Assembly: GCA_022839995.1 (NCBI GenBank)
Contig: JALHIN010000012.1
Span: forward strand, 1 to 64,000
Direction of reading: 5' to 3'
DNA from: 79-D21 sp022839995
GTDB taxonomy: Bacteria > Synergistota > Synergistia > Synergistales > 79-D21
DNA: 64,000 nt
Both the position numbers and the translations under genes were made by a program. Position 1 is the first letter of the stretch, and every line of letters begins with the position of its first letter. Below, one piece after another: positions 25,055 to 35,018 of this stretch. The notes beneath the pieces are model-generated. The model saw only the letters and a list, made by a program, of their open reading frames with translations, had not been told where the DNA came from and did no database searches.

Positions 25055-26581
25055 ATGGCCGTAGACACCAAGAGAAAGACACCCAGCTTTGCCCTTTCGC
25101 TAGGAGTTTTTGCAGTAGCGGCATTTTTCATCAGCTACGGAATCTTGAAGCTAGAAGCAGAGGCCCACATGCCGATCCTTGCGGCTGCCGTATTCGCCGC
25201 GCTCGTCGGCCGGTTCGTGCTGGGCGTTCCCTGGAAGGAAATGGAAGAGGGGATGATCAACAACATCGCGGTCGCTCTCCAGGCCACCCTCATCCTGATG
25301 ATCATCGGAATGATCATCGGGGCCTGGATCAAGTCGGGGGTCGTTCCCGGACTCATCTACTACGGCCTCATGATCCTCAAACCCTCGATCTTCCTCGTGG
25401 CGACCCTGCTCACATGCTCGGTCGTTTCGCTCGCCACGGGTTCCTCCTGGACAACGACTGCCACGATCGGCATCGCGATGCTCGGCATCGGGAACGGCCT
25501 GGGGGTTCCCGTACCGATCACGGCAGGCGTCATCATCTCCGGAGCCTACTTCGGCGACAAGATGTCCCCGCTCTCCGATACCACGAACCTCTCCCCCGCA
25601 GTATCCGGTGCCGAATTGTTCGACCATATCAAGGCCATGGTCTGGACCACCGGCCCGACGTACATCATCGTGCTTGTCGTCCTTACCTTCATCGGCTTCC
25701 GTTACGGCGGAGGAACCCTGGACGCGAGTCGGATCCATGCCATCCAGTCCTTCATGAAGGCCGAATTCCCGATCTCCCTCGCCTGCCTGATTCCCCCGTT
25801 CCTCGTCATCGCCCTCGCAGTCATGAAGATGCCTGCCATCCCGGGCCTCTTTGCGGGGTTGTTCGCGGGGATCGTGATCGCCTTCGTGACTGGGGCAGGC
25901 GTCGGAGACATCATGGACGTAGTCCAGAACGGATATGCTGCCGGCATTTCCGATGAAATCGCGAATGCCGCCGATGTTGCCGCCGTCGCCGAGGCCATGA
26001 CCAAGGCCGGCATTGCAGGCGTCACTCCCGAGATGGGAAAGGAAGTTGCAGCGACCGTATCGAAACTTGTATCGCGAGGCGGGCTCCAGTCGATGATGTG
26101 GTCGATCTCCCTCATTTTTGTCGCCCTGTCCTTCGGAGGCATCATGGAAGCCTGCGGCTTCCTGGAGACGATCATCGGGACCCTGACGAAGGGTATCCGG
26201 AAGGTCGGCACCCTCATCACGGCGGTTATCGGATCCTGCATCATTTCCAACATCTTCCTGGGTGACCAGTACCTTTCGCTGGTCGTCCCCGGCAGGATGT
26301 TCCGGAACACCTTCCAGAAGGCGGGCCTTGCACCACGGATGCTTTCCCGTACACTGGAGGATGCCGGAACCCTCACCTCTGCGCTGGTTCCCTGGAACAC
26401 CTGCGGTGCCTACCAGACCAGCGTACTCGGCGTCGGTCCGCTCGTTTACGGACCCTACGCCTTCCTGAACTGGGGCAACCCCCTGATGGCGATTTTCTTG
26501 ACCTACATGAAGATCGGGATTTACTGGAGGAAGGAAGACGGCAGCGACGTCGTCGAAAAGAAGGACACGTTTGATATTTAA
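25055..26581 (+). CDS. NhaC-family Na+/H+ (or Na+/solute) antiporter, copy 1
   Basis: A 508-residue polytopic inner-membrane protein of the NhaC family. Hallmarks are GDKMSPLSDTTNL (about residues 168-180) and the late PWNTCGAY, within a roughly 11-12-helix hydrophobic pattern. Characterised relatives exchange Na+ for protons or for organic acids such as malate/lactate, so an amino-acid-linked exchange is possible in this context. The ATG is preceded by GGAGGAGGCG. It is transcribed away from the dehydrogenase gene and ends at a strong bidirectional terminator. A close paralogue lies 0.6 kb downstream in the opposite orientation. Confidence 0.92.
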   Translation: MAVDTKRKTPSFALSLGVFAVAAFFISYGILKLEAEAHMPILAAAVFAALVGRFVLGVPWKEMEEGMINNIAVALQATLILMIIGMIIGAWIKSGVVPGLIYYGLMILKPSIFLVATLLTCSVVSLATGSSWTTTATIGIAMLGIGNGLGVPVPITAGVIISGAYFGDKMSPLSDTTNLSPAVSGAELFDHIKAMVWTTGPTYIIVLVVLTFIGFRYGGGTLDASRIHAIQSFMKAEFPISLACLIPPFLVIALAVMKMPAIPGLFAGLFAGIVIAFVTGAGVGDIMDVVQNGYAAGISDEIANAADVAAVAEAMTKAGIAGVTPEMGKEVAATVSKLVSRGGLQSMMWSISLIFVALSFGGIMEACGFLETIIGTLTKGIRKVGTLITAVIGSCIISNIFLGDQYLSLVVPGRMFRNTFQKAGLAPRMLSRTLEDAGTLTSALVPWNTCGAYQTSVLGVGPLVYGPYAFLNWGNPLMAIFLTYMKIGIYWRKEDGSDVVEKKDTFDI

Positions 26582-26590
26582 GTATCGCTT

Positions 26591-26631
26591 AAAATGCAGA
26601 GGCGGCCCTTGGCGGGCCGCTTCTGCATTTT
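26591..26631. terminator. Bidirectional terminator between nhaC copy 1 and the small membrane protein
   Basis: AAAATGCAGA and TCTGCATTTT flank an inner GC stem (GCGGCC/GGCCGC), giving a long hairpin with A-runs on one side and T-runs on the other. It can end both converging transcripts. Confidence 0.9.
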
Positions 26632-27055
26632 AAAGGGTTGTGATCTCGATTCCAGGCGCATGCTCCTTAAGGATTTCCCTTAGCTTTTGCTCCTGCGAGC
26701 GGTCAAACAGGACTTTCCATCCCAGGACATCCCTCTCGAAAAACGCCATCATTTGGTCTCGCCTGAATGCCAATCCGACATGCCCCAGTTCGGCCCAGGG
26801 AAAGACCTCGCTGTTCCGGTTCATCCAGGTCCTGGTTTCGCGGACGATCCCTTCTTCGCTGAGGTAGATCCTTTTCCTGTAGCCACATGCGTAAAGGATT
26901 GCAGCCCCGACGAAAAGGGCGTGAGCGCTCAGGCTTTTTACGGTCAGGAACCGACGCAGGGCATCCCCCAGAAGGTAAATTCCGATGACGCCGAACGTCC
27001 AGCGCATCCATTCCGGGAAAGGCGTATTCGACTTCGATTCAAGCAAAACGGTCAA
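26630..27055 (-). CDS. Small membrane protein with PH-like C-terminal domain, unknown function
   Basis: I do not recognise a named family. The 141 residues include two hydrophobic segments (about residues 18-34 and 43-58). A soluble tail of about 80 residues follows, with a strand-rich start (KRIYLSEEGIVRETRTW) and a final helix (SQEQKLREILKEHAP). This layout is like bacterial PH-domain membrane proteins (YdbT/YdbS type), but the match is weak. It is transcribed on the same strand as nhaC copy 2, 87 bases behind it and beyond a terminator. No signal peptide or catalytic motif is seen. Confidence 0.65.
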   Translation of the reverse strand: MTVLLESKSNTPFPEWMRWTFGVIGIYLLGDALRRFLTVKSLSAHALFVGAAILYACGYRKRIYLSEEGIVRETRTWMNRNSEVFPWAELGHVGLAFRRDQMMAFFERDVLGWKVLFDRSQEQKLREILKEHAPGIEITTL

Positions 27056-27083
27056 ACGAATCTCTCCCTTTTCTCATGAGCGT

Positions 27084-27118
27084 AAAAACGGGGAGGGGCG
27101 GTTTCTCCCCCTCCCCGT
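27084..27118 (-). terminator. Terminator of nhaC copy 2
   Basis: On the minus strand ACGGGGAGGGG pairs with CCCCTCCCCGT (27088-27118) and is followed by TTTT. Some readthrough may express the small membrane-protein gene. Confidence 0.88.
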
Positions 27119-27142
27119 TCATGGCGGGACGGAATTGCGGTT

Positions 27143-28669
27143 CTACAGGTTGGCAGGTTTCTGCTTGGCGAAGACAGGTTCACCGTCCTTGCCTTTCCAG
27201 GTCGTTCCAATGCCAAGGTAGGTGAGCAGGATCGCCATGAGCGGGTTCAGGTAGTTCAGGAATGCAAAGGGAAGGTATTGTACCGTGGGAACTCCGAGTA
27301 CCCCGCTGTTGTAAGCGCCGCAGGTGTTCCAGGGAATCAGGACCGAGGTCAGTGTCCCAGCGTCTTCCAGCGAACGGGAAAGCATCCTGGGATGGAGCCC
27401 TTTTTCCTCGAATCCGAGCCTGAACATGCGGCCAGGCATGACGATGGACAGGTACTGGTCGCCCAGGAAGACGTTGCAGATGAAGCAGGAGGCGATGACC
27501 GATGCCACCAGCCCGCCGACGCTTTTGACTCCCTTGAGGATCGTCCGGAGCATGACCTCGAGGAAGCCGCACCTTTCCATGATCCCTCCGAAGGAAAGCG
27601 CACAGATGATCAGGGAGATCGTCCAGTTCATGGACTGCATGCCGCCGCGGGTGAGAAGGTCGTTCAGCATCCCGCCGACTTCCTTTGCCATCTCCGGCGT
27701 CACACCGAGGATGTTGTTCTCGGAAAGGATCTTGGCGACTGCCGTCAGGTCTTCCGCCTCAGCCAGGGTAGCGGAAAGAGCGGCAGTGTATCCGTTCTGG
27801 ATCACGTTCATGATGTCCCCGATTCCCAGTCCCTGGAAAGCCGCAATAACGGCTCCGGCCACGACGCCGGCAAAGAGCCCGGGGATCGCGGGCATCTTCA
27901 TCACGCAGAGGCCGATGACCAGGATCGGAGGGACGAATCCGACCAGGCTGATGCTAAATTCGTGGGACATGACCGCCTGAATGGCGGTGATTTTTGCCGC
28001 ATCGAGAGTTCCCCCGCCATATTTCATGCCGAGGACGACCGTAATGGCGCAGACGAGAAGGTAGGTCGGGCCCGTCGTCCAGACCATGGCCCGGATATGC
28101 TGGAAGAGGTCGGTCCCGGCGATGGCCGGTGCCAGGTTGGTGGTGTCGGACAGCGGGGACATCTTGTCGCCGAAGTAGGCTCCCGAGATGACGACGCCCG
28201 CCGCGAGGGGAGCTGGAATTCCGAGTCCCATGGCCACACCCATCAGCGCGATACCGACGGTCCCGGTGGTGCCCCAGGAAGTCCCCGTCGAAAGCGAGAC
28301 GACCGAGCAGATCAGGAGGGTGGCCAGCAGGAACCACCTTGGCGAGAGCAGGTCGAGCCCGTAATAGATCAGGCTGGGGACAACGCCGCTCTGGATCCAG
28401 GCTCCGATGATCATGCCGACGATGTAGAGGATGAGAACGGCCTGGAGGGCCAGCACGATGCCGTTGATCATGCCTTCCTCGATTGTCTTCCAGGGGATTC
28501 CCAGGACCCATCGACCGACGAGGGCCGCGAAAAGGGCACACAGGACGAGAGGGATATGGACTTCCGCTTCCAGCTTGAGGACGCTATAACCGATGATGAC
28601 TGCCGCTACTAGGACAACCATGAGCGCGATGCCGAAACTGGGTTTCTTTCCGGTGATTTCTTCTGCCAT
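27143..28669 (-). CDS. NhaC-family Na+/H+ (or Na+/solute) antiporter, copy 2
   Basis: A 508-residue paralogue of the antiporter at 25055-26581, sharing long identical blocks such as GDKMSPLSDTTNL, MKMPAIPGLFAG and PWNTCGAY. The divergent stretches suggest different substrates or conditions. ATG 28669 is chosen because GGGGGAAG lies just upstream; an in-frame GTG two codons earlier is less likely. It has its own sigma-70-type promoter (-10 TATAAT) about 105 bases upstream and a structured leader. The two copies face each other, so recombination between them would invert the intervening segment. Confidence 0.92.
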   Translation of the reverse strand: MAEEITGKKPSFGIALMVVLVAAVIIGYSVLKLEAEVHIPLVLCALFAALVGRWVLGIPWKTIEEGMINGIVLALQAVLILYIVGMIIGAWIQSGVVPSLIYYGLDLLSPRWFLLATLLICSVVSLSTGTSWGTTGTVGIALMGVAMGLGIPAPLAAGVVISGAYFGDKMSPLSDTTNLAPAIAGTDLFQHIRAMVWTTGPTYLLVCAITVVLGMKYGGGTLDAAKITAIQAVMSHEFSISLVGFVPPILVIGLCVMKMPAIPGLFAGVVAGAVIAAFQGLGIGDIMNVIQNGYTAALSATLAEAEDLTAVAKILSENNILGVTPEMAKEVGGMLNDLLTRGGMQSMNWTISLIICALSFGGIMERCGFLEVMLRTILKGVKSVGGLVASVIASCFICNVFLGDQYLSIVMPGRMFRLGFEEKGLHPRMLSRSLEDAGTLTSVLIPWNTCGAYNSGVLGVPTVQYLPFAFLNYLNPLMAILLTYLGIGTTWKGKDGEPVFAKQKPANL

Positions 28670-28699
28670 GACCACGAACTTCCCCCTTTCTTAATTTAC

Positions 28700-28736
28700 C
28701 GGTTCAGTGGGTTGTCTTTCCGGAAGTTCTGAACCG
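28700..28736 (-). promoter_or_regulatory. Inverted repeat in the leader of nhaC copy 2
   Basis: CGGTTCAG (28700-28707) and CTGAACCG (28729-28736) form an eight-base perfect inverted repeat with a 21-base centre, between the promoter and the gene. It could be an RNA stem near the ribosome-binding site or a protein site. Confidence 0.45.
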
Positions 28737-28773
28737 TATCCCCCCTCCGGGTTTCCTTTCCGGACCCACCAAC

Positions 28774-28801
28774 ATTATACGATGATTGGGAGGGCTGTCC
28801 A
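28774..28801 (-). promoter_or_regulatory. Promoter of nhaC copy 2
   Basis: On the minus strand TGGACA (28796-28801) and TATAAT (28774-28779) are 16 bases apart. Confidence 0.75.
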
Positions 28802-28842
28802 GCCTGAAAAGGTAGTCGGTTTCCGCGAAAAGCCCGCTGGAC

Positions 28843-28878
28843 GAAACAAGGGGCCGGAGTCTTTTCTCCGGCCCCTTG
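28843..28878 (-). terminator. Terminator of the parvulin gene (clpC operon end)
   Basis: On the minus strand a thirteen-base perfect stem, CAAGGGGCCGGAG with CTCCGGCCCCTTG (28847-28878), is followed by TTTCG. It closes the ctsR-mcsA-mcsB-clpC-parvulin run. Confidence 0.85.
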
Positions 28879-28886
28879 TGGAATCT

Positions 28887-29738
28887 TTATTTTCCGAGCG
28901 CTTCCAGCTGTTTTTCGTCGATCGCCAGGGAGGCCGTCTTTCTCAGGCTTTCCAGCGTTTCCTCCAGGTAAAACTGCTGCAGGTCCCTGACCACCCGGCT
29001 TTTCACCGATTCGTAGACTCCCTCGCTTGCCGGGCGCTTGTCCAGCACCTGGAGAACGTGCCATCCGTATTCGCTTCGGACCGGCCCGCCAAGTCCTCCC
29101 CTGGGGGTGGAAAAGGCGGTTTTCTCGAACTCGGGAACCGTGTCGCCCTTCTCGATCCACCCCAGGTCACCGCCTCTTTCCGCGGACCCCTGGTCCTTGC
29201 TGGATTTCGCGGCAAGCTCTCCGAAATCCTTTCCAGAAAGCGCTTCCAGAAGGAGGTTCCGGGCTTCCGCTTCCGATTCGACAAGGATATGCCGGACGTG
29301 CACGGCTTCTTTCGTGGCGTAGTTCGAGCGGTGCTCCTCGAAATATCCCCGCACGGCCTTTTCGCTCATGTTCCACCCGGCTGCCAGCCGTTCGACATAG
29401 GCTTTCGCCAGCGTGTTCACGGCATCCCAGCGCAGCTTTGCGGCAACCGCAGGGTCAAGCTGGAGCCCCTTCAGGGCTGCCGCCTGCGAGACCAGCAGAA
29501 GATCCGCGACATCCCCGAGAAACTCCTTCTTTTCCTCGAGAGTCATACCCGAAAGGACCATCCCGGCCATAGCCTCGTTGCCCCCTGCCTTCTGCGTCAG
29601 GAGGTACAGAAGGTCGTCGGCGGTTACGCTTTCCTCCCCGACTTTCATGACGGGGGCCTGGACGGCTGCGGATGCCAGAGTCGTCGAGAACGCAAGCAGA
29701 GATACGGTCAGAGCGATTGCGGCGACAAATTTTCTCAA
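28887..29738 (-). CDS. Exported peptidyl-prolyl isomerase, parvulin (PrsA/SurA-like)
   Basis: The 283-residue product has a signal peptide (residues 2-25, ending TTLASA). A helical chaperone-like region (about 35-135) and a PpiC/rotamase domain (about 140-240) follow, with VHVRHILVES, FGELAAKSSKDQGSAERGGDLGW and YGWHVLQV; a C-terminal helix closes it. Such proteins assist folding of secreted or outer-membrane proteins. The start is taken as TTG at 29738, because GAGGAG lies nine bases before it and it begins the signal peptide; earlier in-frame codons overlap clpC. It is 44 bases after clpC and ends at a strong terminator. Confidence 0.9.
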   Translation of the reverse strand: MRKFVAAIALTVSLLAFSTTLASAAVQAPVMKVGEESVTADDLLYLLTQKAGGNEAMAGMVLSGMTLEEKKEFLGDVADLLLVSQAAALKGLQLDPAVAAKLRWDAVNTLAKAYVERLAAGWNMSEKAVRGYFEEHRSNYATKEAVHVRHILVESEAEARNLLLEALSGKDFGELAAKSSKDQGSAERGGDLGWIEKGDTVPEFEKTAFSTPRGGLGGPVRSEYGWHVLQVLDKRPASEGVYESVKSRVVRDLQQFYLEETLESLRKTASLAIDEKQLEALGK

Positions 29739-29782
29739 TTTCAGTTCCTCCTCTGGTTTGAACGTCTTTTTGGACAGGCGCA

Positions 29783-32251
<2,469 letters not shown>

Positions 32252-32283
32252 GGTCTTGTTCCCCTTTCGGACAGATCCCCAAC

Positions 32284-33333
32284 CTAAAGACGGCCCAGAG
32301 TCTCCCTGACGAGTTCCGCCCGGGCCGTTTCCGTCTCCTCTTCCTGGAGCAGCCTTCCTTTCATGGCCTGCACGTGGGCGGGCTGGACCGAGAGGAAGAG
32401 CGGTCCCCAGGCCACTTTTTCGAAGGGCCCCTTCATGCCCGCTTCCTGGGCCATCCGGAGCAGGGAGAGGCATTCCATCGCCTCTGCCAGTCCGAGGCGT
32501 CTCGCGTACACCAGGGTCCCCCACGCCCTCCAGATCCGGTCCTCCAGTTCCCGGCTCCCGTTGAAAAGGGCCTCCCTCGCCCGGGATTCCTGCTCGACAA
32601 GTCGAGAGCCCACCGCTTCCACTTTTTCCGTCAGTTCTTCGGGTGTGAGTCCCAGCGTCACCTGGTTGGAAACCTGGTAGAGAGCTCCGGCTGACGTCGT
32701 ACCCTCTCCGTAGGCCCCCCTGACAACCAGTCCCAGGCGGCCTGATTGGGCGATGATTTCCGGCATCGCCCTCGACATCTTGAGCGCAGGGAGATGCAGC
32801 ATCGCCGAAGCCCTGAGCCCCGTTCCCACGTTGGTCGGGCAGCTGGTCAGGAAACCGAATTCCTGGTCGAAGGCGAATTCAAGGCAATAAAGAGCCCGAT
32901 CGATCGCAGAAGCGATCCGGAGGGCTTCGCAGAGGGACATTCGGCCCAGTAGGACCTGGATCCGCAGGTGGTCCTCTTCGTTCACCATCACGGAAACGAT
33001 CCCCTTCGTGTCCAGGATGAGCCCCCTCTCCCGGCTTCCCTGGAGGAACTCCGGGCTCATCAGCCGCCTCTCGACCAAGAGCCCCCTTGCGATCGGGTCC
33101 ATCTCCTCGAGCCTGCACCACGCACACTCGCGGAACAACGGCTCGGCCTGGATGGCCTGCCTCACTTCTTCGAGCACTGCGGCCCTCTCTTCGGCTGTCG
33201 CCCGGTTGACAAAGGGAAACCTCGCGAGGTTCCGCGCGAGGCGGACCCGGCTGGAGATCACGACGTCGGAAGGGCAATCCTGCCCCCCTTCCACCCAGGG
33301 AGCCGGCAAGGCCAGGATCCTATCCGCGTTCAC
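32284..33333 (-). CDS. mcsB: Protein-arginine kinase McsB
   Basis: McsB phosphorylates arginine residues, tagging proteins for ClpC and relieving CtsR repression. The 349-residue protein shows the phosphagen-kinase fold landmarks: SSRVRLARNL near residue 27, VNEEDHLRIQ, TSCPTNVGTGLRAS (the active-site cysteine loop) and GAYGEGTTSAGALYQVSNQ (the glutamate loop). All key positions look intact, so it should be active. It overlaps mcsA by fourteen bases and precedes clpC by 32 bases, the canonical Firmicutes order. Confidence 0.95.
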   Translation of the reverse strand: MNADRILALPAPWVEGGQDCPSDVVISSRVRLARNLARFPFVNRATAEERAAVLEEVRQAIQAEPLFRECAWCRLEEMDPIARGLLVERRLMSPEFLQGSRERGLILDTKGIVSVMVNEEDHLRIQVLLGRMSLCEALRIASAIDRALYCLEFAFDQEFGFLTSCPTNVGTGLRASAMLHLPALKMSRAMPEIIAQSGRLGLVVRGAYGEGTTSAGALYQVSNQVTLGLTPEELTEKVEAVGSRLVEQESRAREALFNGSRELEDRIWRAWGTLVYARRLGLAEAMECLSLLRMAQEAGMKGPFEKVAWGPLFLSVQPAHVQAMKGRLLQEEETETARAELVRETLGRL

Positions 33334-33856
33334 CCCGGAGCCTCCCTTCCAGGATCCGGATCCGATCCCTGAGAGTTGCCGCCATTTCGTACCGTTCTTC
33401 GGAAACCGCTTCTTTCAGCTGGATTTTGAGCCGTTCCAGCTCGTCATCCATCCCCTGGACAGAACTTGTTCCCTGGCCCGGGGTTGGACCCCTGTAGGTT
33501 TCGGAACCGTGAATTCGAGTGAAAAGGGGCCGGATCCATTCCCGGAAAGCACGGTAGCATTCTGCGCACCCAAAACGTCCGGTCTTCCTGAAACCCTCGA
33601 AATCAAGCCCGCAACGCGGACAGGAAGGGACTGCCCGGGTTGCTTTCCCATGTTCCTGCGGTTCGGGCCCCAAGGTCTTGCAGAGATTCTCGAGAAAGGA
33701 ACCGATGGAGAACTCGAGGAAATTGCTCCCTGGCTTCCAGCCGGAAGTCAGTTCCCGGGCACATTCCTTGCAAAGGTGATGTTCGGAAACAACCCCCTGG
33801 ATCGCCTGCCGGATATGGACTTCGGCTGTTTTCTTTCCGCATCGTTCGCAGAGCAT
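33320..33856 (-). CDS. mcsA: McsA, zinc-finger activator of McsB
   Basis: The 178-residue cytoplasmic protein has CXXC pairs at the N-terminus (CERCGKK and CKECARE) and again in the middle (CPRCG and CAECYRAF), expected to bind zinc. A C-terminal UVR motif (ERLKIQLKEAVSEERYEMAA) follows. McsA activates McsB and tethers it to ClpC. It lies six bases after ctsR and overlaps mcsB, so the three are translationally coupled. Confidence 0.93.
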   Translation of the reverse strand: MLCERCGKKTAEVHIRQAIQGVVSEHHLCKECARELTSGWKPGSNFLEFSIGSFLENLCKTLGPEPQEHGKATRAVPSCPRCGLDFEGFRKTGRFGCAECYRAFREWIRPLFTRIHGSETYRGPTPGQGTSSVQGMDDELERLKIQLKEAVSEERYEMAATLRDRIRILEGRLRGERG

Positions 33857-33862
33857 CTGATT

Positions 33863-34342
33863 TTACGAAAGCACGAGGCTCCTGAGCATTCTCTTCAGGA
33901 GTTCGGCGTTCATGACATCCCTTCGGTAGGGGGAAAGATCGAAGAGGGAGCGCGCCACTTCCTCCTGGTACCGAAGGGCCACTTCAATCAGCAGGCGTTC
34001 CCTCCCGCTGATCATCTTCCGATGCTGAAGGTTCAGCAAAAGTCGTTTCGCCTCCGCTTCGGAAAGGGTTTCTCCCACCAGATCTTCGATATGGTTGACC
34101 CGCTCTTCCGGAAAACGGAAGGAAAGCCGCAGGATCCGGATGTAACCGTGCCCCCCACGCTGGCTGTCCACGAGAAACCCCCGTTCCGGCGTGAATCGGC
34201 TTCTCAGGACGTAGTTGATCTGGCTCGGGACGCACCCGAAAAGCTCCGCGAGGTCCTTTCTGCGGAGAGCGATCACTTCTTCCTGGGATTCCTGGAACAG
34301 CTGGGTGATGTGATCTTCGATGATCTTCGTCAAGCTCGCCAT
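33863..34342 (-). CDS. ctsR: Transcriptional repressor CtsR
   Basis: The 159-residue repressor of class III heat-shock genes has an N-terminal winged helix (FGCVPSQINYVLRSRF, residues 35-50) and the RGGHGYIRI beta wing whose glycines act as the heat-sensing loop. A C-terminal helical domain bears the McsB-targeted surface. It is the first gene of the operon, has a clear sigma-70-type promoter, and a CtsR-box-like tandem repeat overlaps that promoter, so autorepression is expected. The start ATG follows AGGAGGTG. Confidence 0.95.
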   Translation of the reverse strand: MASLTKIIEDHITQLFQESQEEVIALRRKDLAELFGCVPSQINYVLRSRFTPERGFLVDSQRGGHGYIRILRLSFRFPEERVNHIEDLVGETLSEAEAKRLLLNLQHRKMISGRERLLIEVALRYQEEVARSLFDLSPYRRDVMNAELLKRMLRSLVLS

Positions 34343-34370
34343 CGCAGCACCTCCTGATCTTCACGCAAGC

Positions 34371-34401
34371 ATTCTACCCCGTAAGGTCAGGATTAGTCAA
34401 T
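34371..34401 (-). promoter_or_regulatory. ctsR operon promoter with CtsR-box-like operator
   Basis: On the minus strand TTGACT (34395-34400) and TAGAAT (34371-34376) are 18 bases apart. On the plus strand two heptads, GGTCAGG (34385) and AGTCAAT (34395), recur at a ten-base period. This matches the known CtsR operator layout (RGTCAAA-NAN-RGTCAAA), with the second heptad covering the -35 box. Confidence 0.75.
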
Positions 34402-35018
34402 TATCTTGCGGAAGGTTTCCCGTTCCGCTCCGTTTCCCCCGTCCTTCTTTCGGTCCCTTCGAGGAGGCGCCGAATGTTCTCGCGGTGTCGCCAAATTGAC
34501 AGGAGAACCAGGAAAAAGGCCGCTTCGACATACGGAGCCGGAGCTCCCAGGACCCACAGCGCGAGCAGGGTAACGAACAGGGAAACCATGGAAGAAAGCG
34601 AAACGGTGCGGGTCCCCTTCAGCAGAAGGAACCAGGCGGCCCCGCCGATCAGGGTCGCCAAGGGGTCCAGGAAAAAGAGGACACCGTAGGTGGTTGCCAC
34701 CCCCTTGCCACCCGCAAAACGGAGCCAAACCGGGTAATTGTGCCCGATGACGCCTGCAACTGCTGTCATTGCAAGGATCCAGGGTGACGACACCCCCGCG
34801 GCGAAGGCAGCGGCCAGGACAAGGCCTCCCTTGGCCATGTCGAAGACGGCGACGAACACCGCCCAGAATTTTCCCGCAATCCGGCCGACATTCGTTGCGC
34901 CCGTGTTTCCGGAGCCGACCGTCCGGATGTCGATCCCCTTGAGGAGCCGGACAACAAGAAAGCCAGTCGGGATCGATCCTGCGAGGTAGCCCGCAACGGG
35001 CCAAAGCCAGGGCATCAT
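34401..35018 (-). CDS. plsY: Glycerol-3-phosphate acyltransferase PlsY
   Basis: PlsY transfers an acyl group from acyl-phosphate to glycerol-3-phosphate, the first step of phospholipid synthesis. The 205-residue polytopic membrane protein has the three family motifs GSIPTGFLV, GSGNTGATNVGR and the later HNYPVWLRFAGGKGVATT. The start overlaps the stop of the acyl-CoA synthetase gene (ATGA at 35015-35018), and a second ATG follows directly. The gene ends where the ctsR operator begins. Longer upstream reading in this frame is the shadow of the synthetase gene and was discarded. Confidence 0.95.
   Translation of the reverse strand: MMPWLWPVAGYLAGSIPTGFLVVRLLKGIDIRTVGSGNTGATNVGRIAGKFWAVFVAVFDMAKGGLVLAAAFAAGVSSPWILAMTAVAGVIGHNYPVWLRFAGGKGVATTYGVLFFLDPLATLIGGAAWFLLLKGTRTVSLSSMVSLFVTLLALWVLGAPAPYVEAAFFLVLLSIWRHRENIRRLLEGTERRTGETERNGKPSAR

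Noticed and set aside
27278..28612. 444-codon open frame on the plus strand
   Set aside because: It lies fully antisense to nhaC copy 2 and its translation is rich in D, R, G and H repeats typical of antisense GC-rich frames.
32252..32524. N-terminal extension of ClpC by 91 residues
   Set aside because: Low-complexity Gly/Pro/Arg sequence overlapping mcsB; the canonical Clp N-domain starts at 32251 with a ribosome-binding site.
33008..34357. 449-codon plus-strand open frame spanning mcsB, mcsA and ctsR
   Set aside because: It crosses three well-supported genes on the other strand and has no domain.
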